This document shows positions 1-5,711 of a stretch of 21,574 bases of DNA, in pieces; the stretch's first letter is position 1, and each line of letters opens with the position of its first letter. A model generated the notes under the pieces. The model was not told where the DNA came from. It made no database searches and saw nothing but the letters and a program-made list of their open reading frames with translations. Both the position numbers and the translations under genes were made by a program. The stretch covers positions 1 through 21,574 of the forward strand of contig CALAHA010000141.1 of the NCBI GenBank assembly GCA_937891565.1. Direction: 5' to 3'. The DNA is from an uncultured Ilumatobacter sp. (GTDB lineage: Bacteria > Actinomycetota > Acidimicrobiia > Acidimicrobiales > Ilumatobacteraceae).

Positions 1-201
1 ATGGCCGGCAAACCCGGCAAAGGCAAGGGAGGCAAGGGAGCCAAGGGAGCCAAGGGAGGCAAGGGAGCCAAGGGAGCCAAGGGCGGTCAGAAGATGCCCA
101 AGGGTCTGCCCCTCGGATTCGATCCGGCAGCGAGCGGTTTCCAGATTCCAGGCCTCCCCGGCACCCCAGGGATGCCTGGAATGCCCGGTCTCCCACGTTG
201 A
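1..201 (+). CDS. ffh: Signal recognition particle protein Ffh, C-terminal tail (5' end cut by window)
   Basis: This is the last 66 codons of an open frame that runs in from the left edge. I call it the tail of Ffh, the SRP GTPase that binds 4.5S RNA and signal sequences, because ffh usually lies directly before rpsP in Actinobacteria and because the peptide is a basic, Met/Gly/Pro-rich extension like those that follow the Ffh M domain. The ATG at position 1 is probably an internal Met rather than the true start. Residues 8-28 are seven GKG/AKG tripeptides. The end is a Gly-Pro-Met segment with a collagen-like G-x-P spacing, finishing in GMPGLPR. No GTPase or RNA-binding motif lies inside the window, so the identification depends on context. 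A separate small basic protein cannot be excluded. Confidence 0.6.
   Translation: MAGKPGKGKGGKGAKGAKGGKGAKGAKGGQKMPKGLPLGFDPAASGFQIPGLPGTPGMPGMPGLPR
22..84 (+). repeat. Seven tandem 9-bp units inside the ffh tail
   Basis: Seven in-frame 9-bp units, ggcaaggga or gccaaggga (the last ends in c), encode (G/A)KG tripeptides. The units differ only at the second base and at the last base of the final unit, so copy number could change by slippage without breaking the frame. Confidence 0.85.
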
Positions 202-263
202 CTTCGTCGAGGCAGCTGTGGGATGTGATCCTTGTCCCGCGTGGGAAGGCGGCCTGGTGCCGT

Positions 264-269
264 TAGTCT
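264..269 (+). promoter_or_regulatory. Possible -10 box (TAGTCT) for the rpsP operon
   Basis: TAGTCT fits the TAnnnT form seen before several other genes here and lies 49 bases before the rpsP start, within the 117-base ffh-rpsP spacer. I see no convincing -35. An imperfect stem at about 230-251 (CCTT, 2-base bulge, CCC pairing with GGGAAGG) lies upstream and might end the ffh transcript, but no T-tract follows it. Confidence 0.3.
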
Positions 270-318
270 TTCGACGTTCTCAATTTCTCGAACACGTACT
301 CTGGAGTGACGATTAAAG

Positions 319-591
319 ATGGCAGTCAAGCTGCGGCTCACACGTATTGGCAAGAAGAAGCAACCGCAGTATCGCATTGTGGCAGCTGACTCCCGTTCGC
401 CTCGCGACGGTCGGTTTATCGAGATCCTGGGTCATTACGACCCGCGTCAGGATCCGTCCGGCCTCACACTCGACAACGACAGGGCTGTTGCCTGGCTGAA
501 GGAAGGCGCACAGCCGACCGAGCGCGTTGCCAAGCTCCTCAAGGTCTCTGGCGCCGCCGAGCAGTTCGAAGCCGAGAAGGCAGCCAAGTGA
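319..591 (+). CDS. rpsP: 30S ribosomal protein bS16
   Basis: This 90-residue protein is bS16, a small-subunit protein that binds 16S rRNA early in 30S assembly. The N-terminus MAVKLRLTRIGKKKQPQYR, followed by IVAADSRSPRDGRFIE and a GHYDP segment, is the canonical S16 signature, and the length is normal. A GGAG at 303-306 precedes the ATG. The stop overlaps the GTG start of the next gene by four bases (GTGA), so rpsP and the KH gene are probably translationally coupled. It is the first gene of the rpsP-khpA-rimM-trmD cluster, which links ribosomal protein synthesis to ribosome and tRNA maturation. Confidence 0.98.
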   Translation: MAVKLRLTRIGKKKQPQYRIVAADSRSPRDGRFIEILGHYDPRQDPSGLTLDNDRAVAWLKEGAQPTERVAKLLKVSGAAEQFEAEKAAK

Positions 592-839
592 GCGATCTCG
601 CTCCCACAGCTGTCGCAGTTCTCGAGCACATCGTCCGCTCCATTGTTGATGATCCCGACGCCGTCACCGTTGAGGTCGACGAGTCGGGCAGCCGCCCCGC
701 GTTGAATGTGCGTGTCGGCGACGGCGACCTCGGTCGCGTCATCGGCCGTCGTGGCCGCACCGCTGCCAGCATCCGCACCGTCACTCGTGCAGCTGCCAGC
801 AAAGACGATGTCGAACTCGACATCGAATTCCTCGACTGA
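588..839 (+). CDS. khpA: KH-domain RNA-binding protein KhpA
   Basis: An 83-residue single KH-domain protein of the KhpA/YlqC family. Members bind RNA and, in Gram-positive bacteria, partner with KhpB/Jag in post-transcriptional control. The GRVIGRRG segment near residues 48-55 contains the GxxG loop that contacts RNA, and the downstream TAASIRTVTRAAA helix is typical. It starts at a GTG overlapping the rpsP stop. Length and position between rpsP and rimM match the usual actinobacterial arrangement. The function in this organism is inferred from the family. Confidence 0.95.
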   Translation: MSDLAPTAVAVLEHIVRSIVDDPDAVTVEVDESGSRPALNVRVGDGDLGRVIGRRGRTAASIRTVTRAAASKDDVELDIEFLD

Positions 840-856
840 CCAGGCTGGAGGCCGCG

Positions 857-1354
857 ATGGCCCGATCCACCCCCATCCCTGACGGCTTCCTTGAAGTCGG
901 TCACGTTCGGCGCGCCCACGGGCTGCGCGGTGACGTCTTCGTACAGTTGGTGACCGACCGTACCGAACGACTTGACGTGGGCTCGACGTTGGCCACGGCC
1001 AAGGGCGACCTCGTGGTCGGCGCAAGCAAGCTGCTTCCGAACGGCCGTTGGGTCGTAAAATTCGATCAGATCGCCGACCGAACGGCTGCCGAGACCTGGA
1101 GCAACGTGGCCGTCCATGCCGCACCAATCGCTGACGCGGATGCGCTCTGGTTCCACGACCTGATTGGTTCCAAAGTTGTCGAAATCGACGGCACCGAGCA
1201 CGGTATGTGCTCCAATGTCCTGACCAACCCGGCATCAGACATCTTGGAACTCGACACGGGCCACCTCGTCCCGTCCACGTTCATCGTCAGTCGCATCGAT
1301 GGTGTGGTCACGGTTGACACTCCCGACGGGCTCTTCGACCTTTTGGACAAGTGA
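857..1354 (+). CDS. rimM: Ribosome maturation factor RimM
   Basis: RimM binds ribosomal protein uS19 and helps mature the head of the 30S subunit. The 165-residue frame opens with FLEVGHVRRAHGLRGDV, the family's N-terminal barrel signature. A PRC-barrel-like second half contains LWFHDLIGSKVVEIDG and ends GVVTVDTPDGLFDLLDK. CTGGAG (844-849) precedes the ATG with suitable spacing. The stop overlaps the trmD start as TGATG, as expected for a coupled pair. Length is normal for the family. Confidence 0.96.
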   Translation: MARSTPIPDGFLEVGHVRRAHGLRGDVFVQLVTDRTERLDVGSTLATAKGDLVVGASKLLPNGRWVVKFDQIADRTAAETWSNVAVHAAPIADADALWFHDLIGSKVVEIDGTEHGMCSNVLTNPASDILELDTGHLVPSTFIVSRIDGVVTVDTPDGLFDLLDK

Positions 1355-2103
1355 TGTCGGCGCTCCGGATCGACGTTTTCTCGCTGTTCCCCAAGCTCAT
1401 CGACGATTTCTGCGCGGAGAGCCTGCTTGGCAAAGCGCAAGAGCGAAACCTGCTCGATCTGCGGACCCACGACATTCGTGAGCAGACCACCGATGTGCAC
1501 GGCACGGTTGATGACAGCCCCTTTGGTGGCGGTGCCGGCATGGTGATGAAGGCCGGGCCAATTTTCGATGCTGTCGAAGCTGCTGATCCGCCTCGTCCGC
1601 TGTTGCTGTTGAGCCCAGGTGGCCGCCGGTTCGATCAGGCAATGGCCTTCGAATTTGCTGAGCTTGCCGAGACCTCGGGCGGTTTCAGCCTGCTGTGTGG
1701 CCGGTATGAGGGCATCGACCACCGTGTCCGGCAGCACCTTTGTGACGGCGAAGTGAGCGTCGGTGACGTCGTACTCAGCGGGGGAGAGGTCGCGGCGTGC
1801 CTCATTATTGAGGCGGTCACCCGGCTGCGTGACGGAGCGATGGGTAATGCCGCGAGCCCGATCACTGAGAGCTTTGGTGCGTCGGGATTGCTCGAAGAAC
1901 CCCAGTTCACACGGCCTGCAGAGTTTCGTGACTGGGGTGTACCCGACATTCTGCGCGGGGGGAATCACGGCAAGATCGAACAGTGGCGCCGGGCACAGCG
2001 GCTCCACCGAACGCTGCGCGACCGCCCTGACCTGGTGGAAGCCGAACTGTCGGCTGCCGACCAGAAATTGTTGGACACGTTCCCGCCTGTCCCATATTCC
2101 TGA
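1354..2103 (+). CDS. trmD: tRNA (guanine-N1-)-methyltransferase TrmD
   Basis: TrmD methylates G37 next to the anticodon of certain tRNAs using S-adenosylmethionine, preventing +1 frameshifts. It is a SPOUT (trefoil knot) enzyme. Visible family segments are RIDVFSLFP, DDSPFGGGAGMVM, LLLLSPGGRRFDQ, LLCGRYEGIDHRV (from about residue 116) and VGDVVLSGGE. The ATG at 1354 sits in the TGATG overlap with rimM; the GTG three bases earlier (1351) is an alternative. Where most TrmDs have a DSF motif with the catalytic Asp, this protein reads TESF (Glu about residue 172), and PHYTRP is PQFTRP. Length (249 residues) is normal. The substitution is judged from remembered family sequences, not an alignment. 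Confidence 0.97.
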   Translation: MSALRIDVFSLFPKLIDDFCAESLLGKAQERNLLDLRTHDIREQTTDVHGTVDDSPFGGGAGMVMKAGPIFDAVEAADPPRPLLLLSPGGRRFDQAMAFEFAELAETSGGFSLLCGRYEGIDHRVRQHLCDGEVSVGDVVLSGGEVAACLIIEAVTRLRDGAMGNAASPITESFGASGLLEEPQFTRPAEFRDWGVPDILRGGNHGKIEQWRRAQRLHRTLRDRPDLVEAELSAADQKLLDTFPPVPYS

Positions 2104-2111
2104 TTCGCCCG

Positions 2112-2187
2112 TATCATCTACTCGCCCTGTCAGCGCGGGTCCGCGCTGGCATCACACTCTCGACTCGATTCACTTGGACGTAACGCC
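2112..2187 (+). promoter_or_regulatory. Probable rplS promoter and leader hairpin
   Basis: The trmD-rplS spacer contains TATCAT (2112-2117), a good -10 box, which would give a leader of about 60 bases. In that leader CAGCGCGG (2131-2138) and CCGCGCTG (2141-2148) form a perfect inverted repeat, which as RNA gives a 7-bp stem with a GGTC loop. This could be a regulatory leader for L19 or an attenuator of read-through from trmD. No U-tract follows. No -35 is evident. Confidence 0.45.
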
Positions 2188-2535
2188 ATGAAAGCCACCG
2201 ACATCATCGACAACGATTCGCTCCGGACCGACATTCCGGAGTTCCAGGCGGGCGACGAACTTAAAGTTCACGTCCGCGTGGTCGAGGGCGGCAAAGAGCG
2301 CATCCAGGTCTTCCAGGGTGACGTCATTGCCATCCAGGGCGGCGGGCTGCAAGAGACCTATACGGTCCGCAAACTCAGCTACGGAGTCGGAGTCGAGCGC
2401 ACCTTCCCGATGCACACGCCGACCGTCTCGAAAATCGAAGTAATGAAGCGCGGCGACGTGCGTCGTGCGAAGCTTTACTACTTGCGGGATCGCAAGGGCA
2501 AGGCTGCCAAGATCCGCGAGAAGCGCACTTTCTGA
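2188..2535 (+). CDS. rplS: 50S ribosomal protein bL19
   Basis: A 115-residue bL19, located at the interface of the two ribosomal subunits. Diagnostic segments are IPEFQAGDELKVHVRV, ERIQVFQGDVIA, TYTVRKLSYGVGVERTFP and the basic end RRAKLYYLRDRKGKAAKIRE. It lies 84 bases after trmD with its own -10-like box and hairpin, so it may be transcribed both from the upstream operon and independently. Many Actinobacteria have lepB and rnhB immediately after rplS; here yraN follows directly. Confidence 0.98.
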   Translation: MKATDIIDNDSLRTDIPEFQAGDELKVHVRVVEGGKERIQVFQGDVIAIQGGGLQETYTVRKLSYGVGVERTFPMHTPTVSKIEVMKRGDVRRAKLYYLRDRKGKAAKIREKRTF

Positions 2536-2540
2536 TGCGC

Positions 2541-2561
2541 TGGCCGGCGTTCTGCCGGCCA
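2541..2561 (+). terminator. Hairpin after rplS, terminator-like without T-tract
   Basis: An 8-bp perfect stem, TGGCCGGC (2541-2548) with GCCGGCCA (2554-2561), closes a 5-base loop five bases past the rplS stop. It is very GC-rich, but the following bases (CCAATCG) are not T-rich, so it may be a weak or attenuating terminator, or a 3'-end stabiliser. Confidence 0.45.
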
Positions 2562-2642
2562 CCAATCGAACGGTCGCATTGAGCGAACGTTCCCCTCGGG
2601 CTGACCGCCCCAGCAAAACTCTACTGCTGGAGGAACGCGCCC

Positions 2643-3014
2643 ATGGGCACAGCCAAGCCATCACACGAACCCGATCTGCGTAATCGAGCCCGAGGCCAGT
2701 GGGGTGAGAACCTTGCTGCTCGCCACTACGAGCGGCTCGGCTGTCCGGTGATCGATCGCAACTGGCGATCACCGACTGGCGAACTCGACCTCGTTGTCCT
2801 CGACGGCGACGTGCACGTCTTTTGCGAGGTGAAGACCCGTGCCTCTGACCTGTACGGGCCAGCCGCTGCTGCAGTGACGGTCGCGAAACAGCGCCGCATT
2901 CGCCAGCTCGGCGTCGAGTGGCTACGAGCCCACAACCTCGGCCACAAGCCTGTCCGTTTCGACGTCGCTGCCGTCACCGGCAATCAAGTCGAACTGATCA
3001 CCAACGCGTTCTGA
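2643..3014 (+). CDS. yraN: YraN/UPF0102 family nuclease-like protein
   Basis: A 123-residue UPF0102 protein with the restriction-endonuclease-like fold. Visible features are the RARGQWGENLAARHYERLG helix, GELDLVVLDG (acidic residues of the PD-(D/E)XK-like core) and VHVFCEVKTR (E-x-K). The family is widely conserved and its biological role is unsettled. A strong GGAGG (2629-2633) lies nine bases before the ATG. Part of this site falls in an inverted repeat, CCAGCA (2610-2615) with TGCTGG (2625-2630), which could limit ribosome access. In many Actinobacteria yraN is followed by comM and dprA; here it ends the cluster. Confidence 0.93.
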   Translation: MGTAKPSHEPDLRNRARGQWGENLAARHYERLGCPVIDRNWRSPTGELDLVVLDGDVHVFCEVKTRASDLYGPAAAAVTVAKQRRIRQLGVEWLRAHNLGHKPVRFDVAAVTGNQVELITNAF

Positions 3015-3034
3015 TTGACGACCGTCCGGCCTGG

Positions 3035-3181
3035 TCAGCCCAAGAACGCCCAGCTGAGTAAGCCAATGGCTACAGCGAGGCAAACGACAACGAGGGCGTA
3101 GTCGAACGGCTTGGCGTTGTACGGGCGGTTCGGATCGAATCCCACACCTTCAGTATTGCGGCCTTCGAAGCTGAACCGCAC
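3035..3181 (-). CDS. Small single-pass membrane protein, 48 residues
   Basis: A GTG-initiated frame (CAC at 3179-3181 on the + strand, stop at 3035-3037) bounded upstream by an in-frame TGA. It encodes a polar N-terminus, MRFSFEGRNTEGVGFDPNRP, then YNAKPFDYA, then one strongly hydrophobic segment (about residues 29-47, LVVVCLAVAIGLLSWAFLG) at the extreme C-terminus. That is the layout of a tail-anchored microprotein. Codons favour G/C at the third position. I do not recognise a family. It is convergent with yraN and divergent from the SulP gene. The Shine-Dalgarno sequence is weak, so the start is uncertain. Confidence 0.5.
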   Translation of the reverse strand: MRFSFEGRNTEGVGFDPNRPYNAKPFDYALVVVCLAVAIGLLSWAFLG

Positions 3182-3222
3182 CGCAGCAATGAGCGCGCCA
3201 GCTCAAGTGTGACCGATACACC

Positions 3223-3329
3223 ACGGAACGATCACACATTCACAACCGGAGTTTCCGTAGCCTTGGAGGCTTCGTGGCCCGACGAGACAGGCGGGCAGGA
3301 ACCCCCACCCCCAGTTTTCCAGGAGCCTC
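3223..3329 (+). promoter_or_regulatory. Structured leader of the SulP gene with possible RBS-sequestering pairing
   Basis: ACGGAA (3223-3228) pairs with TTCCGT (3253-3258), and GCCT (3260-3263) with AGGC (3267-3270). Alternatively, bases 3266-3273 (GAGGCTTC) can pair over 8 bp, one of them G-U, with 3322-3329 (GGAGCCTC). That pairing covers the AGGAG ribosome binding site at 3321-3325. The two folds share bases 3267-3270, so they exclude each other. No known riboswitch class is recognised. This may be coincidence. Confidence 0.3.
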
Positions 3330-3332
3330 GCT

Positions 3333-4856
3333 TTGACCTCTACTACTCTCGATCAACCGACGCGCGCCAGCATGCGGAGCCGCTTCCACGACGTATGGCT
3401 GTCGAACCCCAAAGCCGACCTACTGTCGGGCCTCGTCGTCGCACTCGCGTTGATTCCTGAGGCAATCTCGTTCTCCATTATCGCCGGCGTCGACCCCAAG
3501 GTGGGGCTCTACGCATCGTTCTCGATCGCCATCATCATCTCGATGGTCGGTGGGCGCGCCGGCATGATCTCGGCTGCCACTGGCGCCATGGCACTGGTCA
3601 TTGTCCCGCTCGTTGAGGACTATGGCGTGCAGTACCTGTTCGCAGCAACCGTGCTCGCCGGTGCGCTGCAAGTTGTCTTCGGTTGGCTTGGAGTCGGCAA
3701 CCTGATGCGATTCGTGCCACGTACGGTGATGCTTGGCTTCGTCAACGCTTTGGCGATCCTGATCTTCCTCGCTCAAATCCCCCACATCATTCTCGAAGAC
3801 GGTGACAAGGATCAGCTCCCGTTGAACCTTGCGTTCATCGTTGCTGGTCTCGCCATCATTTACGGCCTGCCCCGGATCACCAAGCTGGTACCGTCGCCGC
3901 TCGTCGCGATCAGCGTCCTCGCTGCCGGCGCCATCTATTTCGACTGGTCGCTGCCGACCGTCGGCGACATGGGCGCACTGCCCAACTCGCTGCCGGGCTT
4001 TGGTCTGCCTGACATCCCCTACACGTGGGAAACGCTCAGCATCATCTTCCCGTTCTCGCTGACGCTCGCGTTCGTCGGTCTCCTCGAGTCTCTGCTCACC
4101 GCGCAACTGCTCGACGACCTCACCGACACCGACTCCGACAAGAACCAGGAGTCGCGCGGCCAGGGAATCGCCAACGTCTTCACCGGTTTCTTCGGTGGCA
4201 TGGCCGGCTGCGCCATGATTGGCCAGTCGATGATCAACTACCGCTCGGGCGGTCGCACCCGGCTATCGACGCTCGCTTCGGGTGTGTTCCTGCTGATTCT
4301 GATCATGGTGCTCGGCGACCTCGTCGCTCAGATCCCGATGGCAGCCCTTGTCGCCGTGATGATCATGGTGGCGATCGGTACGTTCAACTGGAAGAGCATC
4401 ATGCCAAAGACGACGCAGTCGATGCCGAAATCTGAGACCGTGGTCATGGCTGGCACGGTCATTGTGGTTGTCGTTACCCACAACCTCGCCTACGGCGTCG
4501 CTGCGGGTGTGTTGCTGTCAGCGGTCGTCTTTGTTCGCAAGGTCAGCCACGTTGTCAGCGTCACGAGCGTGCTCGACCCCGACAACCACGAGCGGCTCTA
4601 CGCCGTCAGCGGTCAGCTGTTCTTTGCCTCGACGAACGACCTTGTACACCAGTTTGACTATGACGCCGTCAAGGTTGACCGTGTCGAGATCGACTGCACG
4701 GACGCCCGCATCTGGGATACATCAGCGGTCGTTGCTTTGAACGCAGTGGTCGCCAAGTTCGCCGAACGCGGGATCGACGCACATCTGGTCGGAATGAATC
4801 CGCACGCCGCCGATCTGCACACGAGGACCAAGGAAATCGTCTCTTCAGATCACTGA
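3333..4856 (+). CDS. SulP family anion permease with C-terminal STAS domain
   Basis: A 507-residue SulP/SLC26-type transporter, likely for sulfate, bicarbonate or another anion; the substrate cannot be read from the sequence. The core signature LIPEAISFSIIAGVDPKVGLY is near residue 45, with many hydrophobic spans through about residue 410. A STAS domain follows from about residue 420 (LYAVSGQLFFAS, then VEIDCTDARIWDTSAV). The start is a TTG at 3333, supported by AGGAG at 3321-3325 with 7-base spacing; an in-frame ATG at 3372 is a weaker alternative. It stands alone on this strand, with a 150-base leader that may be structured. Confidence 0.93.
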   Translation: MTSTTLDQPTRASMRSRFHDVWLSNPKADLLSGLVVALALIPEAISFSIIAGVDPKVGLYASFSIAIIISMVGGRAGMISAATGAMALVIVPLVEDYGVQYLFAATVLAGALQVVFGWLGVGNLMRFVPRTVMLGFVNALAILIFLAQIPHIILEDGDKDQLPLNLAFIVAGLAIIYGLPRITKLVPSPLVAISVLAAGAIYFDWSLPTVGDMGALPNSLPGFGLPDIPYTWETLSIIFPFSLTLAFVGLLESLLTAQLLDDLTDTDSDKNQESRGQGIANVFTGFFGGMAGCAMIGQSMINYRSGGRTRLSTLASGVFLLILIMVLGDLVAQIPMAALVAVMIMVAIGTFNWKSIMPKTTQSMPKSETVVMAGTVIVVVVTHNLAYGVAAGVLLSAVVFVRKVSHVVSVTSVLDPDNHERLYAVSGQLFFASTNDLVHQFDYDAVKVDRVEIDCTDARIWDTSAVVALNAVVAKFAERGIDAHLVGMNPHAADLHTRTKEIVSSDH

Positions 4857-4893
4857 CCGGTCGAGATGACCAGTCCCCGCTGTGTCGGGTTCG

Positions 4894-4899
4894 TAGGGT
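4894..4899 (+). promoter_or_regulatory. -10 box TAGGGT, leaderless start at 4907
   Basis: TAGGGT is followed by exactly seven bases and then GTG at 4907, so transcription would begin at or next to the start codon. There is no Shine-Dalgarno sequence between them. The same spacing recurs at other genes in the window. Confidence 0.5.
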
Positions 4900-4906
4900 G
4901 GGCGTT

Positions 4907-5656
4907 GTGTTGAGTCGTTTGGTGCGGTGCACCATTGCTATGGGTGCGCTGGTGACGTTTCTTGCTGCACCGAGTGCGGCAGCGGCGCCACCTCCGCCCG
5001 ACAATCCGATTCCCGAAGACGTCGGCTCGGGTCTCATCTCCATTCCTCCGGGCTGCGTCGTTCCTGGCGCAGCCGATGTGGCATTCGTGGGCACCGCAGT
5101 TGCCAAAGACTTCGAGAAGGTTCGCTTCGAAATCATCCAGCTGCGCGCCGGTTCGGCAAGCGGCTATGCGATCGACGGCTTGATCGACGTGCTGTATCTC
5201 GAGGACGCAAAGTTCCTCGATGTCGATGAGGAATACCTCGTGGGCGCCCGATTCGACCCCGAGCTGGGTGGCTTGTTCTCGAACGTGCGAGCCCCAGAGC
5301 CGCTCTTCGGCGGCAACGACGTGATCGGCTTGAATGACACCGATGTCGAGTGCCCGGTGATCGATGACCCGGTGCGCACGTTGCAGCCGAACGGCGAGAG
5401 TGTCGACTCTGGCGTGGTCACGCCGCTCTTCCGTGACAAGCGCTTGCTGCTCGCCACACTCGGCGTGCCGGTCGCAATCGCCTTTGCGGTCGTTATCGGT
5501 CTTGTCTTACTCCGCAACGTGTGGGGCCTGGTCATCAAGGGCATCTTCGAACTTGGTCGTGCCGCAGTCACGCCCGCACCGGACCACACATCGGTTCGAG
5601 TGCGCGAGCATCGCACCGACGTCGAAGAGGATGAGTTCTCCCGATCTCCCACGTAG
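4907..5656 (+). CDS. Secreted, membrane-anchored protein with possible NTR/TIMP-like domain
   Basis: I chose GTG 4907 because of the -10 box seven bases upstream; GTG 4898 is in frame and would add three residues. The 249-residue product has a signal peptide (SRLVRCTIAMGALVTFLAAPSA, then AAA), an extracellular domain, and one membrane span near residues 179-203 followed by a charged cytoplasmic tail. The domain reads GCVVPGAADVAFVGTAVAK, FEIIQLRAG and DEEYLVGARF and ends at VECP, with Cys about 50 and Cys about 149 placed for one disulfide. This spacing resembles NTR/TIMP-like OB folds (vFvG...KG...YLV), but that is my impression only. Function is unknown. The gene sits between the transporter and the recombination genes without overlap. 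Confidence 0.75.
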   Translation: MLSRLVRCTIAMGALVTFLAAPSAAAAPPPPDNPIPEDVGSGLISIPPGCVVPGAADVAFVGTAVAKDFEKVRFEIIQLRAGSASGYAIDGLIDVLYLEDAKFLDVDEEYLVGARFDPELGGLFSNVRAPEPLFGGNDVIGLNDTDVECPVIDDPVRTLQPNGESVDSGVVTPLFRDKRLLLATLGVPVAIAFAVVIGLVLLRNVWGLVIKGIFELGRAAVTPAPDHTSVRVREHRTDVEEDEFSRSPT

Positions 5657-5698
5657 CGAGACAAGTCCCAGTCCGCCAACTCTGTGACAGGCAGTGTG

Positions 5699-5704
5699 TA
5701 CGTT
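5699..5704 (+). promoter_or_regulatory. -10 box TACGTT, leaderless start of the addB-like gene
   Basis: TACGTT is followed by seven bases and then GTG at 5712, in frame with the large protein. This argues for 5712 rather than the upstream GTG 5694 as the real start. No clear -35. Confidence 0.5.
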
Positions 5705-5711
5705 CACAGGT

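Noticed and set aside
22..84. Tandem repeats as a CRISPR or non-coding repeat array
   Set aside because: The units are 9 bp, contiguous, without spacers and in frame within a coding region.
447..1235. Long - strand open frames over rpsP, khpA and rimM
   Set aside because: The + strand genes match known families throughout; the antisense products show only low-complexity Arg/Ser/Pro composition.
3015..3332. SAM-type or other known riboswitch before the SulP gene
   Set aside because: I could not match any known riboswitch core. Only the generic competing pairings were kept, at low confidence.
3420..4106. A 228-codon - strand frame inside the SulP gene
   Set aside because: The product is Asp/Arg/Glu-rich without structure, and the SulP membrane pattern on the + strand explains the sequence.
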